Both the position numbers and the translations under genes were made by a program. The notes below the pieces were generated by a model. It made no database searches and was not told the origin of the DNA. It saw nothing but the letters and a program-made list of their open reading frames with translations. A stretch of 36,262 nt of DNA, from assembly GCA_904420015.1 (NCBI GenBank), contig CAJFTS010000054.1, forward strand, positions 1-36,262, read 5' to 3'. Positions 8,860 through 19,000 of this stretch are shown here, one piece after another; the first letter of the stretch is position 1; each line of letters begins with the position of its first letter. This DNA comes from an uncultured Clostridia bacterium (GTDB lineage Bacteria > Bacillota > Clostridia > Oscillospirales > Acutalibacteraceae).

Positions 8860-11800
8860 ATGAGAACCAAAAAAGTCCTCGCACTGCTTCTCAGCGTACT
8901 GCTGATCGTCGGCATTATGCCGATGACCGCGTTCGCAGACTCGCAGGACTACTTCCCGCTTGAGACCTTCGAGGGAAGCGACGTAGGCGACTGGGGCTTC
9001 AAGACCGACAGTCAAGTAGCCGGCGCCGGTTACTCCTTCTCGACCCAGTCGGAGGGAAACAACCACTATTTCCAAGCCGAGTTGGGAAGCTCGGGCGGCA
9101 ACCGCGGAAATCTCAAGACCTTTGAAGCAAAGGAAGGCAGCAAGGCTGTCATCAATTTCGACTATCTGCCCGGCACGGTCCCCAACGACCACAATGCTGC
9201 GGAGCTCCGTTTCTACAGCACCGCCGGCCAGACCTTCACCTTCAACGTCAGTAAGGACGGCAAGCTCGCCTTCTATACCGGCGACGCCCCCGCTCTCTTT
9301 ACCGGCAATATCGTCAACCAGGGCGGTACCGACACCGGCTTTAAGGCCGGCACCTGGGTTACCATCAGCCTGACCCTGGATTTCGCCACCCATAAGGCGA
9401 GCCTGTCCATCAAGGCCAGGGACGACGCCCAGACCGCGCCGACGGTATTCGCCGACATTGCAATCCCGGAGGCGGCTACCGACCTTACCGAGATGTGGAT
9501 CTTCGCCACCCGCGGCCGCAAGGCGGACGACAGCGGCAACGGCGGCAATGTCAAAAACACCATGGGATTCGACAACTTCTCCATTTCCAGTGAATCCTAT
9601 CCGGCCAACGCGATTTTGTCCATCGTCAATCCGGACGACGTGACCATCGCCTACGGCGACGAATTCCCGAACCCCACCTCTGTTAAGGCTACCCTGGGGG
9701 ATTACTCCGTGGTGGACATTCCGGTGGGCGAATGGACCTGCACCCCTGCCTTTAACCCCGAGGTCAACGGCACCTATACCATGACCGCTCCTTTGATTAC
9801 GGGGGACGCGTATGAAAACATCCGCGACCTGTCGGCCACCTTTACGGTGACCTACAAGCGGTATCCGGACATTTCGGCCGTCTCCAACCCGAAGAACATC
9901 GGCGTTGATTTCGGCGATCCGATGCCCGCACTCCCCACCGAGACGACGGTTTTCCTGGACAACGGCAAGACCGCCATTGCCCAGCTGGGAGAATGGACCT
10001 CCGACCGTCCCTTCGACGCTGCGAAGGAAGGCACCTATTTCTACACCGCTCCGGTTCTGGAAAAAGCGGGCGAGTTCGCCAACCCCCAGAACCTGACGGC
10101 GAAAATCGCCGTGATTTACACCGAGCCCTCCACCAACTACAACGGCTATGACCGTTCGATGGAATGGCTTGACCGCGGCGTGATTGCGCTCAACAACGGC
10201 AGTGGCATGTTCGTCAGCTGGCGTCTGCTGGCTTCCGAATACGGCACCGATATTTCCTTCAATGTATACCGCAACGATGTGAAAATCAATGCCGAGCCCA
10301 TCACCACCGTCACCAACTACACCGATCCCGACGGCAAGCCGGGCGACGTGTATGTGGTCGAATCCATTGTAAACGGCAAATCCTCCCTGTCTGAGCCGTT
10401 TACCGCTCTTGAGCACAACTACATGAACATCCCGGTCCAGAAGCCCGCGCCCAAGGCGACCATCAAGGGCGACACGGCCGGCTATACCCTCAACGACGCG
10501 TCGGTGGCCGATGTGGACGGCGACGGCGAGTATGAGATCGTGGTCAAGTGGTATCCGGACAACGCCATCGACTCCTCCGGACGCACCCCCACCAGCCCGA
10601 CCCTCTTCGACTGCTATAAGCTCGACGGCACCATCCTATGGCGCATCAATATGGGCACCAACACCATGTCCGGCGCGCACACCAACCAGTTCCTCCTCTT
10701 TGACTTCGAGCAGAACGGCAAGGCGGACTTCATCATCCGCACCGCCAATGGCGCCACCGTCTATGCGCCCAACGCCGAAGGCATCATGGATGAAACCGTG
10801 GTTCTCGGCGTGGTAGGCGACCCGACCAAGATGGACGTGGATCCCTCTACCGGTAAAGAGACCGTCGCCGGCGCGGGCGAGTTCCTGACCGCGTTTGACG
10901 GCGAGACCGGCGCCATCCTCGACACCGTTGATTACCCGACCCGTTACGATTCCTACACCGACAGCCAGTGGGGCGACAACTACGGCAACCGCTCCACCCG
11001 CTTCAACGCCGGCGTCGCTTATCTGCCGGTGGAGGAGGGCTCCTCGGAAATCCGCCCGGCCGCCATCGAGCAGCGCGGCTATTATACCGTCAGCGGCTAC
11101 GCCGCCTACTTCCTGATCGACGGCAAGCTGGAAAAACAGTGGAGCTGGATGACTGGGCCCAATAACAGCGACGAGCGTTACGGCCGCGGCAACCACTCCC
11201 TGTCCACCGCCGACGTGGACGGCGACGGCTACGATGAGATCATCGTGGGCGCCATGGCCATCGACCACGACGGTTCCACCCTGTGGATCGAAAACGGCAA
11301 GGACGGCAAGGAGAACCTGGGCCACGGCGACGCGCTGCATGTAGCGGCGATGCTCCCCGACCGGGAGGGCCTGCAGGTCTTTACCCCCTTTGAAGACAAG
11401 AAATCCCCCTATAACTTCGCCCTGTTCGACGGCACCACCGGCTTTACCCTGATGGGGATCCGCTTCACAAACGCCGACTTTGACTGCGGCCGCGGCATCA
11501 CCGCCAACATCACCCCGCAGCCCGGCTACGAGGCCTGGGGCCAGCGCCCGAACAACGAGACGCCCGGCCAGGTTCCGGTGGGCGGCATTTTCAATGCCTA
11601 CGGCGAAACCATCGTGACCGAAAAGCCGGTCAACTTCACCTGTAACTGGAATATGTACTGGGACGGCGACCTGCTCCACGAACTGCCCGACGGCCAGAAG
11701 ATCGACGCGACGGCCGACGAGACCCCCACCGCCCAGGCCATTTACAAGTACAACTGGGAAAACAACACCCTCGAGACCCTTGAGGTGTTCGAAGGCACCT

Positions 11801-12684
11801 ACACCAACAACGGCACCAAGAACAACCCCAACCTGACCGCCGACATCTTCGGCGACTGGCGCGAGGAAATGGTTTCCCGCAACACCGATTCGACCGCTCT
11901 GCGCATCTACTCGACCACCATCCCCACCGATTACATGATCTACACCCTGATGCATGACCCGGTCTACCGCACCGCGGTGGCCAACCAGAATACTTCCTAC
12001 AACCAGCCGCCGCACATCGGCTTCTATCTGGGCGAGGACGTCAAGGACCAGGTCCTGGCGATGGAGCTGCCCACCTACCCGATGTACTACACCAATGAAC
12101 CGGTGGAAGTGACGGCTTCTGCGGACAAGGAAGTGTATGCGCCCAACGACACCATCCAGGTCTCCGTGACCACCGGCGACGATGTGGCGAAGGTGTACCT
12201 GGTCAGCGAATCGGGCGCCGGCCTTGCCAGCAACCGCTCCTTCCGTTACAACGAGGACGGCACGGTTACCTGGACGCTGACCTTCTCCCTGGCCACCAAG
12301 GGTGACCGCACCCTGAGCGTGTATGCCGACGGCAAGGACACCGGCGTGGACGTCAGCTTCAAGATCGACGACACCCCCGTTGCGCAACCGGGTGAAGTCA
12401 AGCTGATTGGCGCCGAGATGGATGCGACCGCCAAGGTCAACGAGCCGATGACGGCCACCATCCAGACCTCCACCAGCGTGGCCAAGGTCCGCCTCTTCAA
12501 TGAGAACGGCGTGGGCCTTGCTCCCACCAGCTGCACCTATGTGGACGAAGGCGGCGTGCGCACCTGGACCTATGTGGTCAGCGTGGGCAGCACCGGCAGC
12601 CGTACCTTCACGGTGAAGGTTGCGGGCTCCGACCTGGTATGGGCGGAGGATACCGAGACGCTGCAAGTCCTCATCACCAAATAG
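8860..12684 (+). CDS. Secreted PL11 rhamnogalacturonan lyase (first copy)
   Basis: This protein of 1274 residues should cleave the rhamnogalacturonan-I backbone by beta-elimination, like Bacillus YesW/YesX. A signal peptide (1-27, ending AFA) is followed by a concanavalin/LamG-like domain (about 30-245), two bacterial Ig-like repeats (about 245-420) and the PL11 eight-bladed propeller (about 425-1080). The propeller shows the family's calcium-binding repeats, such as DVDGDGEYE (551-559) and DVDGDGYDEI, and the hallmark LGHGDALHV and ADIFGDWREE. The C-terminus carries modules A (12106-12385) and B (12393-12681). The start is uncertain: the ATG at 8848 overlaps the GGGAG SD, so I prefer 8860, which gives the signal peptide MRTKKVLALLL. 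Its sister copy lies at 16062-20216, and stretches are nearly identical at the DNA level. Confidence 0.93.
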   Translation: MRTKKVLALLLSVLLIVGIMPMTAFADSQDYFPLETFEGSDVGDWGFKTDSQVAGAGYSFSTQSEGNNHYFQAELGSSGGNRGNLKTFEAKEGSKAVINFDYLPGTVPNDHNAAELRFYSTAGQTFTFNVSKDGKLAFYTGDAPALFTGNIVNQGGTDTGFKAGTWVTISLTLDFATHKASLSIKARDDAQTAPTVFADIAIPEAATDLTEMWIFATRGRKADDSGNGGNVKNTMGFDNFSISSESYPANAILSIVNPDDVTIAYGDEFPNPTSVKATLGDYSVVDIPVGEWTCTPAFNPEVNGTYTMTAPLITGDAYENIRDLSATFTVTYKRYPDISAVSNPKNIGVDFGDPMPALPTETTVFLDNGKTAIAQLGEWTSDRPFDAAKEGTYFYTAPVLEKAGEFANPQNLTAKIAVIYTEPSTNYNGYDRSMEWLDRGVIALNNGSGMFVSWRLLASEYGTDISFNVYRNDVKINAEPITTVTNYTDPDGKPGDVYVVESIVNGKSSLSEPFTALEHNYMNIPVQKPAPKATIKGDTAGYTLNDASVADVDGDGEYEIVVKWYPDNAIDSSGRTPTSPTLFDCYKLDGTILWRINMGTNTMSGAHTNQFLLFDFEQNGKADFIIRTANGATVYAPNAEGIMDETVVLGVVGDPTKMDVDPSTGKETVAGAGEFLTAFDGETGAILDTVDYPTRYDSYTDSQWGDNYGNRSTRFNAGVAYLPVEEGSSEIRPAAIEQRGYYTVSGYAAYFLIDGKLEKQWSWMTGPNNSDERYGRGNHSLSTADVDGDGYDEIIVGAMAIDHDGSTLWIENGKDGKENLGHGDALHVAAMLPDREGLQVFTPFEDKKSPYNFALFDGTTGFTLMGIRFTNADFDCGRGITANITPQPGYEAWGQRPNNETPGQVPVGGIFNAYGETIVTEKPVNFTCNWNMYWDGDLLHELPDGQKIDATADETPTAQAIYKYNWENNTLETLEVFEGTYTNNGTKNNPNLTADIFGDWREEMVSRNTDSTALRIYSTTIPTDYMIYTLMHDPVYRTAVANQNTSYNQPPHIGFYLGEDVKDQVLAMELPTYPMYYTNEPVEVTASADKEVYAPNDTIQVSVTTGDDVAKVYLVSESGAGLASNRSFRYNEDGTVTWTLTFSLATKGDRTLSVYADGKDTGVDVSFKIDDTPVAQPGEVKLIGAEMDATAKVNEPMTATIQTSTSVAKVRLFNENGVGLAPTSCTYVDEGGVRTWTYVVSVGSTGSRTFTVKVAGSDLVWAEDTETLQVLITK

Positions 12685-12726
12685 CTTCTTCCTTCCTTTT
12701 ATTCTTATAGTTTCTTCCTTCTAAGA

Positions 12727-12766
12727 AGGGGCCCCGGCCTGTTTTTCGCAGGCTGGGGCCCCTTTC
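12727..12766 (+). terminator. Terminator of the first PL11 lyase gene
   Basis: A long GC-rich stem (GGGGCCCCGGCCTG pairing with CAGGCTGGGGCCCC, one mismatch) lies 45 nt after the stop. It is followed only by TTTC, but the stem is very strong. Confidence 0.78.
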
Positions 12767-12819
12767 ACATAATTTCCATCCATTTAATTTGAATTTTGTT
12801 CATATTTTTTCCTAGTTTT

Positions 12820-12871
12820 TATAAGAAAATAACGAATTAATTCCTTTTTTTTTCTTTGTTTTATTTATAAT
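12820..12871 (+). promoter_or_regulatory. AT-rich promoter region of the GH43-like gene
   Basis: This stretch is strongly AT-rich and contains a perfect TATAAT at 12866-12871, but no good -35 lies 16-18 nt upstream. A weaker alternative is TTGTTC (12796-12801) with TATAAG (12820-12825) at an 18-nt spacing. The true start is not settled. Confidence 0.4.
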
Positions 12872-12877
12872 ATAAAA

Positions 12878-13207
12878 AAGGAATTGTCGTTATATTCTTA
12901 TCGGCAGTGCCAGAAGAAGAAGGAGAAAGAAAAGGAGGGTCCGGATAATGAAACGATCGGGAAAAGAAGCGTTTCCATAGCCGCCGCAGAACGGGAAGGC
13001 CCAACGCCCGGGAATGGACGAGCCGGGCCTGGGCGGTACAAGCATAAGGACAGCCAACGTCGGGCCGCAGGGGCGGGATCCTCTGCCGCCGGCCCTTTCC
13101 TCTATCTTGTACATACAAATTTCTACATTTTATCCGTATCTTTCAACCACGGGGCAGCCGGATAGGGCCTTACCCGGTATGCTCCGGCAAAAAAGGAGGA
13201 ATTATTC
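12878..13207 (+). other. Long leader of the GH43-like gene with a possible 10-codon ORF
   Basis: About 330 nt without a supported large gene. Near its start, AAAGGAGG is followed 9 nt later by ATG (12948), opening a 10-codon frame, MKRSGKEAFP, that stops at 12980. Hairpins follow: an imperfect stem at 12999-13034 (GCCCA and GCCCGG pairing with CCGGGC and TGGGC) and GCCGGA/TCCGGC (13157-13188) with an inner GGG/CCC just before the SD of the main gene. I do not recognise a known RNA class. A leader peptide is possible but unproven. Confidence 0.4.
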
Positions 13208-15739
13208 ATGAAAGCACGCAAGCTCCTGGCGGTATTGCTCCTGTTCGCACTGGTCTTTACCACCTTCCAGGGCGTGGTATCGGCGGCGGGCGACGCCGGC
13301 CTTACCCTCAACCAAAGCGCAGTCTCCCTGCTGTCCGGCGGCGAATTGGTCCATCTGGAAGCCGACGAGGCGGACGTTTCCTGGTCCACCAGCGATCCGA
13401 AGGTCGCGGTGGTTTCGGGCGGCACCGTCATCTCCGTCGGTGCGGGCGAAGCCATCATTACCGCCCAGGCTGCGGACGGTTCTACCGCCTCCTGCCTGGT
13501 CACCGTCTATAACAACGAAGATACCATCACCAACGACACCTTCTACCTGGATACCGACGGCAACCCCATCTATTCGCAGGCCGGCAATATCCAGAAATTC
13601 GGCGATAAGTACTATTGGTACGGCGCGAAATATACCGCGGCGTCCACCTATTACGAGTCCAACGGCGCGAAAACCGGCTCTTCCAGCTTCCAGGCGGTTA
13701 CCTGCTATTCCTCTACCGACCTGGTCAACTGGGATTATGAGGGCGACGTTTTGACCAAGAGCGGCCTGAACGCATCCATGGTTTGGTGGGTCGGCCGCAT
13801 GGGCGTCATGTACAATGAGAAAAACGACAATTACGTCCTTATTTCTCAGTTCTCCGGCGCATTGAACAACGGAAAATGGCCGAAGCTCATTTTTGCGACC
13901 TCCGACAGCCCCACAGGCCCCTTTACGGTGGTCAACAGCCAGGATTCCCTGAAGCCCCTGGGCTGCTTCAGCGACGGCACCGGCGACCAGACCGTGTTCG
14001 TTGACGACGACGGCACGCCTTACCTCATCTTCTGCTCCGACGGCGTTACCGTCCCTCCGTATCAGCAGGATGCAGAGAACACCCTGCGGGAACGCGACAT
14101 CATCTATGTGGGTGAATTCAACGAGGACTACACCCAGATCGAGAAGATCACCAAGGTTTACGAAGGCAACGAGGAATACGGGCGTTCCGGCGGCCGGGAA
14201 GCCAACTCCATGTTCACCATCAACGGCAAGTATTACCTGGTTTCCTCCGACCTGCGCGGCTGGAACTCTTCCCCCAGCTTCGTGATGATCGGCGACAGCC
14301 CCACAGGCCCCTTTACCGACCTCAACGGCAAGCCGGACAGCTCCCTCCCGATGGAAGGCGGCGTGTCCACCTTCAGCCATGTTTCCCAGGTGAGCAACTT
14401 TGTGAAGGTTGAGGGCACGGAGGACACCCTGATCCTCTTCCTGGGCGACCGCTGGTCCGACATGGCGGGCAACGGCATCGGCTACAACTCCTGGTGCCCG
14501 GTTACCATCGCGGAAGACGGCATCACCCCGGTTTTCAACGACGCTTCCCAGTTTGAAATCGACCTGGAAAAAGGCACCTGGTCGATAGGCGAAAACAACA
14601 ACTACATCCATAACCCCTCCTTCGAGTGCGACCGCGTTGCCGGTGCTCTCGGCGCGATCCAAAGCTACGTCAATAGCCCCAACGGCTGGGAGACTGAGTC
14701 CACCGCCGGCCAGGTTGCACAGATCAACTACGGCGGCAACCGCGGCACCTCCGCGGCCGAGAAGGAATTCCAGCTGCTCATCGACGACAAGGCTTTCTGC
14801 AGCCCGATCTTCGGCAACTATTCGTGGTACCACGGGTACACCAAGCGCAACGAAGGCACGGACGCTTATAAGACCACAACCAAGCAGACCATCTCCAATC
14901 TGGAGGACGGCTCCTACACCATGTACGGCTGGGTCAGAAGCAGCGGCGGACAGGCCGCCTGCGAGATGTACCTCAAGTCCGGCGATCAGGAGTACAAGGC
15001 CTCTCTGGCCAACAAGATTGACGATTGGACGCTGGTGGTCCTCTCTGAGGACATCCAGGTTACCGGCGGCCAGTGTGAAATCGGCGTTTATTCCGACGCT
15101 GCGGCGGACCAGTGGGTTATGTTCGACGATCTGGCCCTGATTAAGAACCCGGAAAAGACCGAGTATAAGGCTTGGGCGGATCAGGAAGCCTACACCACCG
15201 ATTCCCTCATCACCGTTAAGGCGGTCACCGACAAGGATGTACAGAAGGCCTACCTGGTGGGCGAGTCCGGCAACGGCCTGGTCTCCACCCGCGAATACGT
15301 GGACAACGGGGACGGCACCATCACCTGGACCATGACCCTCTCGCTGGCCACCAAGGGCAACCGCACCCTGAGCGTGTATGCCGACGGTGAGGACACCGGT
15401 ATGCAGGTCAGCTTCTACATCGGCGATGCAGCGGTCCTGCCGGGCGGCGATGCGGCCTTGATCAGCGCCGAAGCGCCCAAGACCGCCAAGGTCAACGAGC
15501 CCTTCACCGCCACCATCCAGACCTCCACCAGCGTGGCCAAGGTCCGCCTCTTCAATGAGAACGGCACTGGCTTGGCGCCCTCCTCCTGCACCTATGTGGA
15601 CGAAGGCGATGTGCGCACCTGGACCTATGTGGTCAGCGTGGGCAGCATCGGCAGCCGCACCTTTGCGGTGAAGGTCGCCGGCTCCGACCTGGTTTGGACG
15701 GACGACGCTGAAACCCTGCAGATCGACATTTCCCGCTAG
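13208..15739 (+). CDS. Secreted GH43-like glycosidase with Big_2 and carbohydrate-binding domains
   Basis: The protein has 843 residues. A signal peptide (about 1-26) is followed by a Big_2-type Ig-like domain (about 30-100) and a five-bladed beta-propeller of GH43 type (about 105-455). The propeller shows KFGDKYYWYGAKY, CYSSTDLVNWDYEG, SDSPTGPF (twice), GDQTVFVDDDGTPYLIF with Asp260, and GGREANSMF with Glu331, the last two being the likely pKa-modulating Asp and general acid. The pattern is closest to the exo-beta-1,3-galactanase-like subfamily in my reading, which would fit trimming of galactan or arabinogalactan side chains of pectin; substrate is inference. A jelly-roll-like binding domain (about 465-645, beginning IHNPSFE) and modules A and B follow. 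AAAAGGAGG lies 8 nt before the ATG. It sits between the two PL11 genes. Confidence 0.85.
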   Translation: MKARKLLAVLLLFALVFTTFQGVVSAAGDAGLTLNQSAVSLLSGGELVHLEADEADVSWSTSDPKVAVVSGGTVISVGAGEAIITAQAADGSTASCLVTVYNNEDTITNDTFYLDTDGNPIYSQAGNIQKFGDKYYWYGAKYTAASTYYESNGAKTGSSSFQAVTCYSSTDLVNWDYEGDVLTKSGLNASMVWWVGRMGVMYNEKNDNYVLISQFSGALNNGKWPKLIFATSDSPTGPFTVVNSQDSLKPLGCFSDGTGDQTVFVDDDGTPYLIFCSDGVTVPPYQQDAENTLRERDIIYVGEFNEDYTQIEKITKVYEGNEEYGRSGGREANSMFTINGKYYLVSSDLRGWNSSPSFVMIGDSPTGPFTDLNGKPDSSLPMEGGVSTFSHVSQVSNFVKVEGTEDTLILFLGDRWSDMAGNGIGYNSWCPVTIAEDGITPVFNDASQFEIDLEKGTWSIGENNNYIHNPSFECDRVAGALGAIQSYVNSPNGWETESTAGQVAQINYGGNRGTSAAEKEFQLLIDDKAFCSPIFGNYSWYHGYTKRNEGTDAYKTTTKQTISNLEDGSYTMYGWVRSSGGQAACEMYLKSGDQEYKASLANKIDDWTLVVLSEDIQVTGGQCEIGVYSDAAADQWVMFDDLALIKNPEKTEYKAWADQEAYTTDSLITVKAVTDKDVQKAYLVGESGNGLVSTREYVDNGDGTITWTMTLSLATKGNRTLSVYADGEDTGMQVSFYIGDAAVLPGGDAALISAEAPKTAKVNEPFTATIQTSTSVAKVRLFNENGTGLAPSSCTYVDEGDVRTWTYVVSVGSIGSRTFAVKVAGSDLVWTDDAETLQIDISR

Positions 15740-15765
15740 TATCCTTCTTCTTTCCTTCCTGTAAA

Positions 15766-15802
15766 AGGGGCCCGTGTATGCTTTGGCATACACGGGCCCT
15801 TT
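15766..15802 (+). terminator. Terminator of the GH43-like gene
   Basis: A perfect 14-bp stem (GGGCCCGTGTATGC / GCATACACGGGCCC) with a short TTTG loop, flanked by AAAG and TTT, lies 27 nt after the stop. Confidence 0.88.
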
Positions 15803-15985
15803 GCAGTTTCTGCAGTTTTTCCGTTTTTTCTGAATCCCCCGCCTTATACCCGGGCCTGCACATGCGGGCAGGGCTCCAGAGAGGCGCCGTGTCAAATTTG
15901 TATGGCTAGTTGCACAATATTTCAGGTCAAAAAAAGTGATAATTACAAAAATCGAGTGGTACTGATAAAATTTTAGGGAAACAAA
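15803..15985. other. Non-coding spacer between terminator and promoter
   Basis: I see no gene, known RNA or clear repeat in this stretch. It becomes AT-rich toward the promoter of the second PL11 gene. Confidence 0.5.
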
Positions 15986-16014
15986 TTGACACTTTTGGCA
16001 AAATCATATATCAT
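15986..16014 (+). promoter_or_regulatory. Promoter of the second PL11 lyase gene
   Basis: A perfect TTGACA (15986-15991) is followed after 17 nt by TATCAT (16009-16014), giving a leader of about 40 nt. Confidence 0.82.
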
Positions 16015-16061
16015 AATGGTACCATCTGGTTTTTGCGGATGAGTATAGAAAAGGGAGATGT

Positions 16062-19000
16062 ATGAAAGCAATGAAAACCAGGAAACTCCTTGCATTGCTG
16101 CTCTGCCTGAGCATGGTGATGAGCGTCTTTACCGTCACCGCGTTCGCGGCGCCTCCCGCCGACTATGAAGTCAGTGATTCCACCGACTTTGAGGACGGCG
16201 ATCTGTGGGGCTTTTCCGGCAATGCCAACCCTTCCATTGCACAGGAAGCCAACGGAAACCATTACCTGCAGTTTTCCATCACCAACCAGTCGGGTGCCCG
16301 TACCGCCAGCAAGTCGTTTGACACGCCTTACGACGCGGACGAGATCCAACTGAGCTTCGACTGGCTGCCCGGCACCAATACCGGCGGCGACGACTCCAAC
16401 GAATTCGCCATCTACTCGGCGGCCGGCCAGGTCTTTGCCCTGCAGTCCAAGGCGAACGCCAGTACGGCGGGCAGCTTGGGCTACTATGTGGGCAACAGCA
16501 CGGCCACTTCCACCGCGCCGTCTGCCACCACCCCGCTTGACTTTACCGACCAGACCGCCTGGTACAGCGTGACGCTGCAACTGAATCTGGCCGATAAGAC
16601 CGCCGACCTGACGGTAGCGCTGCGGGGCGAGCCGGAGACGGCGGTGACCTATGCGGACATTGCCCTGGACGAGGAAACCGCAGGCCCGCTGACCCGGATA
16701 TCCATGAACGGCGTCCGTCTGAGCGGCCTCAACCACACCTTTACGAACGGCATCGACAACGTTCAGATCAGCGTGAAATCCCCGCTGTCCCTGAGCCAGT
16801 CGGCCGACTTCGAGGATGGCGGCATCTGGGGCTTTGACGGCAACGCCAACCCCTCCAACGCCACCGAAGCCAACGGCAACCACTATTTGCAGTTCTCTGT
16901 TTCCAATCAGTCCGGCGGCCGTACCGCCAGCAAGAGCTTCGACTCCCCCATCGAGGGCGACCTGCTCTACTTCACCTTCGACTGGCTGCCCGGCTCGAAC
17001 GTTTCCGGCGACAACTCCAATGAGTTCGCGTTCTTCTCCCAGAACGGACAGGTTTTCGCCCTTCAGTCGAGAAACAGCGACGGCCAGCTGGGATACTATG
17101 CGGGCAACCAGAACGGCTCTCCCACTGAAGCGACCAAGATCGGCTTCACCGAGCAGAACGTCTGGTACAGCGTGGAGCTGACCTTCAACTTTAAGGACAA
17201 CACCGCTACCCTGGTGGTTTCCAAGCGGGGCGAGCCGGAGACGGCCCTCACCTACGCGGACATCCCCCTGGATGAGGAAACGGCCGGCGGTATCACCCGC
17301 GTCGCCATGCAGGGTATCCGCCTGAGCGGCAAGAACCATACCTTCACCAGCGGTATCGACAATTTCTGCATCTATACCAAGCTTTATTCCGCCAACGCGA
17401 TCATGTCCATCACCCAGCCGAGCAACATCTATGCCTATCTGGGCGATCCGATCACCCTGCCCACCACCGTCACCGCCTCGATGGGCGACAAGACGATGAA
17501 GGAAATCGAAGTTGCCTGGACAAGCACCCCGGAATTTGATGAAACCAAGGCCGGCCAGTATGTCTTTACCGGCACGTTCCCGTCGGAATACAACAACTTC
17601 CGTGAAATCGTCCCGACCTTTACGGTCTTTATCAACCCGCCTCCCGCCGGTTACAACGCCGTTGAGCGTTCTACCGAATGGCTGGATCGCGGCGTGGTGG
17701 CGATGCAGTCGGCGGACGGCGTTTTCGTCAGCTGGCGCCTGCTCTCCACCGAGTACAACACCGGTATTTCCTTCAACCTTTACCGCAACGACCAGAAGAT
17801 CAACGACCAGCCCATTACCACCAAGACCAATTACGTGGACGCGGATGGGAAAGCGGGCGACGTATATGTGGTTGAGTCTATTTTGAACGGCGCCTCCACC
17901 ATGAGCAAGCCCTTCACGGCGCTGAGTGAAAATTATCTGAGCATCCCGGTCCAGAAGCCGGCCGACCGGCCGACCCATGACGGCTCGGGCACCATCGGCA
18001 GCTACACCCTCAACGACGCGTCGGTGGCCGATGTAGACGGCGACGGCGAGTATGAGGTCGTGGTCAAATGGTATCCCAGCAACTCGATGGACTCCGGCAA
18101 GACCGGCATGACCAGCCCGACCTACTTCGACTGCTACAAGATGGACGGCACCATCCTGTGGCGTGTGGACATCGGCTACAATGAGCCTTCCGGCGCCCAC
18201 TACAATCAGTTCCTGTTCTACGACTTCGACGAGGACAGCAAGGCGGAATTCGTCGTGAAGGCCGCCGACGGCACGAAGATTTACGCGCCCAACGAAGAAG
18301 GCGTTATGACCATGGAAGACCAGTACTGCATCGCCACCATCGGCGACCCGACGGCGGACTGGGTTGCTTCCAACGGCCATGTCATCGACCCGCGCCAGGG
18401 CGAATACCTCATTCTGGTCAACGGCGAGACCGGCGCGCTGATGGACTGCGTCGATTATCCCAACAAGATTGTGGATTCCTCCCTGTGGGGCGACGACTGG
18501 GGCAACCGCTCCGACCGCTTCAACAACACCATGTTCTACGCTCCCGATCCGCAGGACGCCACCAAGACCCGTCCGGCGATCCTGGAGCAGCGCGGCTACT
18601 ACACTAAGGTGACCATGGGCGCCTACTTCGTGGTGGACGGCAAGCTGCAGCAGTACTGGAACTTTGATTCCAGCAAGCTTTCCAACCCCAACGACTACTA
18701 CGGCAAGGGCGCGCATTACACGGTTGCCGGCGATTTGGACGGCGACGGCTTCGATGAAATCACCACCGGCCCGCTGGCCATCAACTACGACGGTTCCCTG
18801 CTGTGGAGCCAGAACGGCGAAGCCCCGTCCTCCTATAACCTGGGCCACGGCGACGCGCTGCATGTGGGCCCCTTCTTCCCGGACCGTCAGGGCCTGCAGG
18901 TCATGATGCCTTACGAGGATTCCAACAGCGCGGTAAACTTCTCGGTGGTGGACGCCTCCAACGGCGCGCTCATCTTCGGTAAGAAGTATGCGGCCCAGGA

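Noticed and set aside
12884-13165. 93-codon frame across the GH43 leader
   Set aside because: No SD, low-complexity Lys/Glu and Gly/Ala content, and it overlaps hairpins of the leader.
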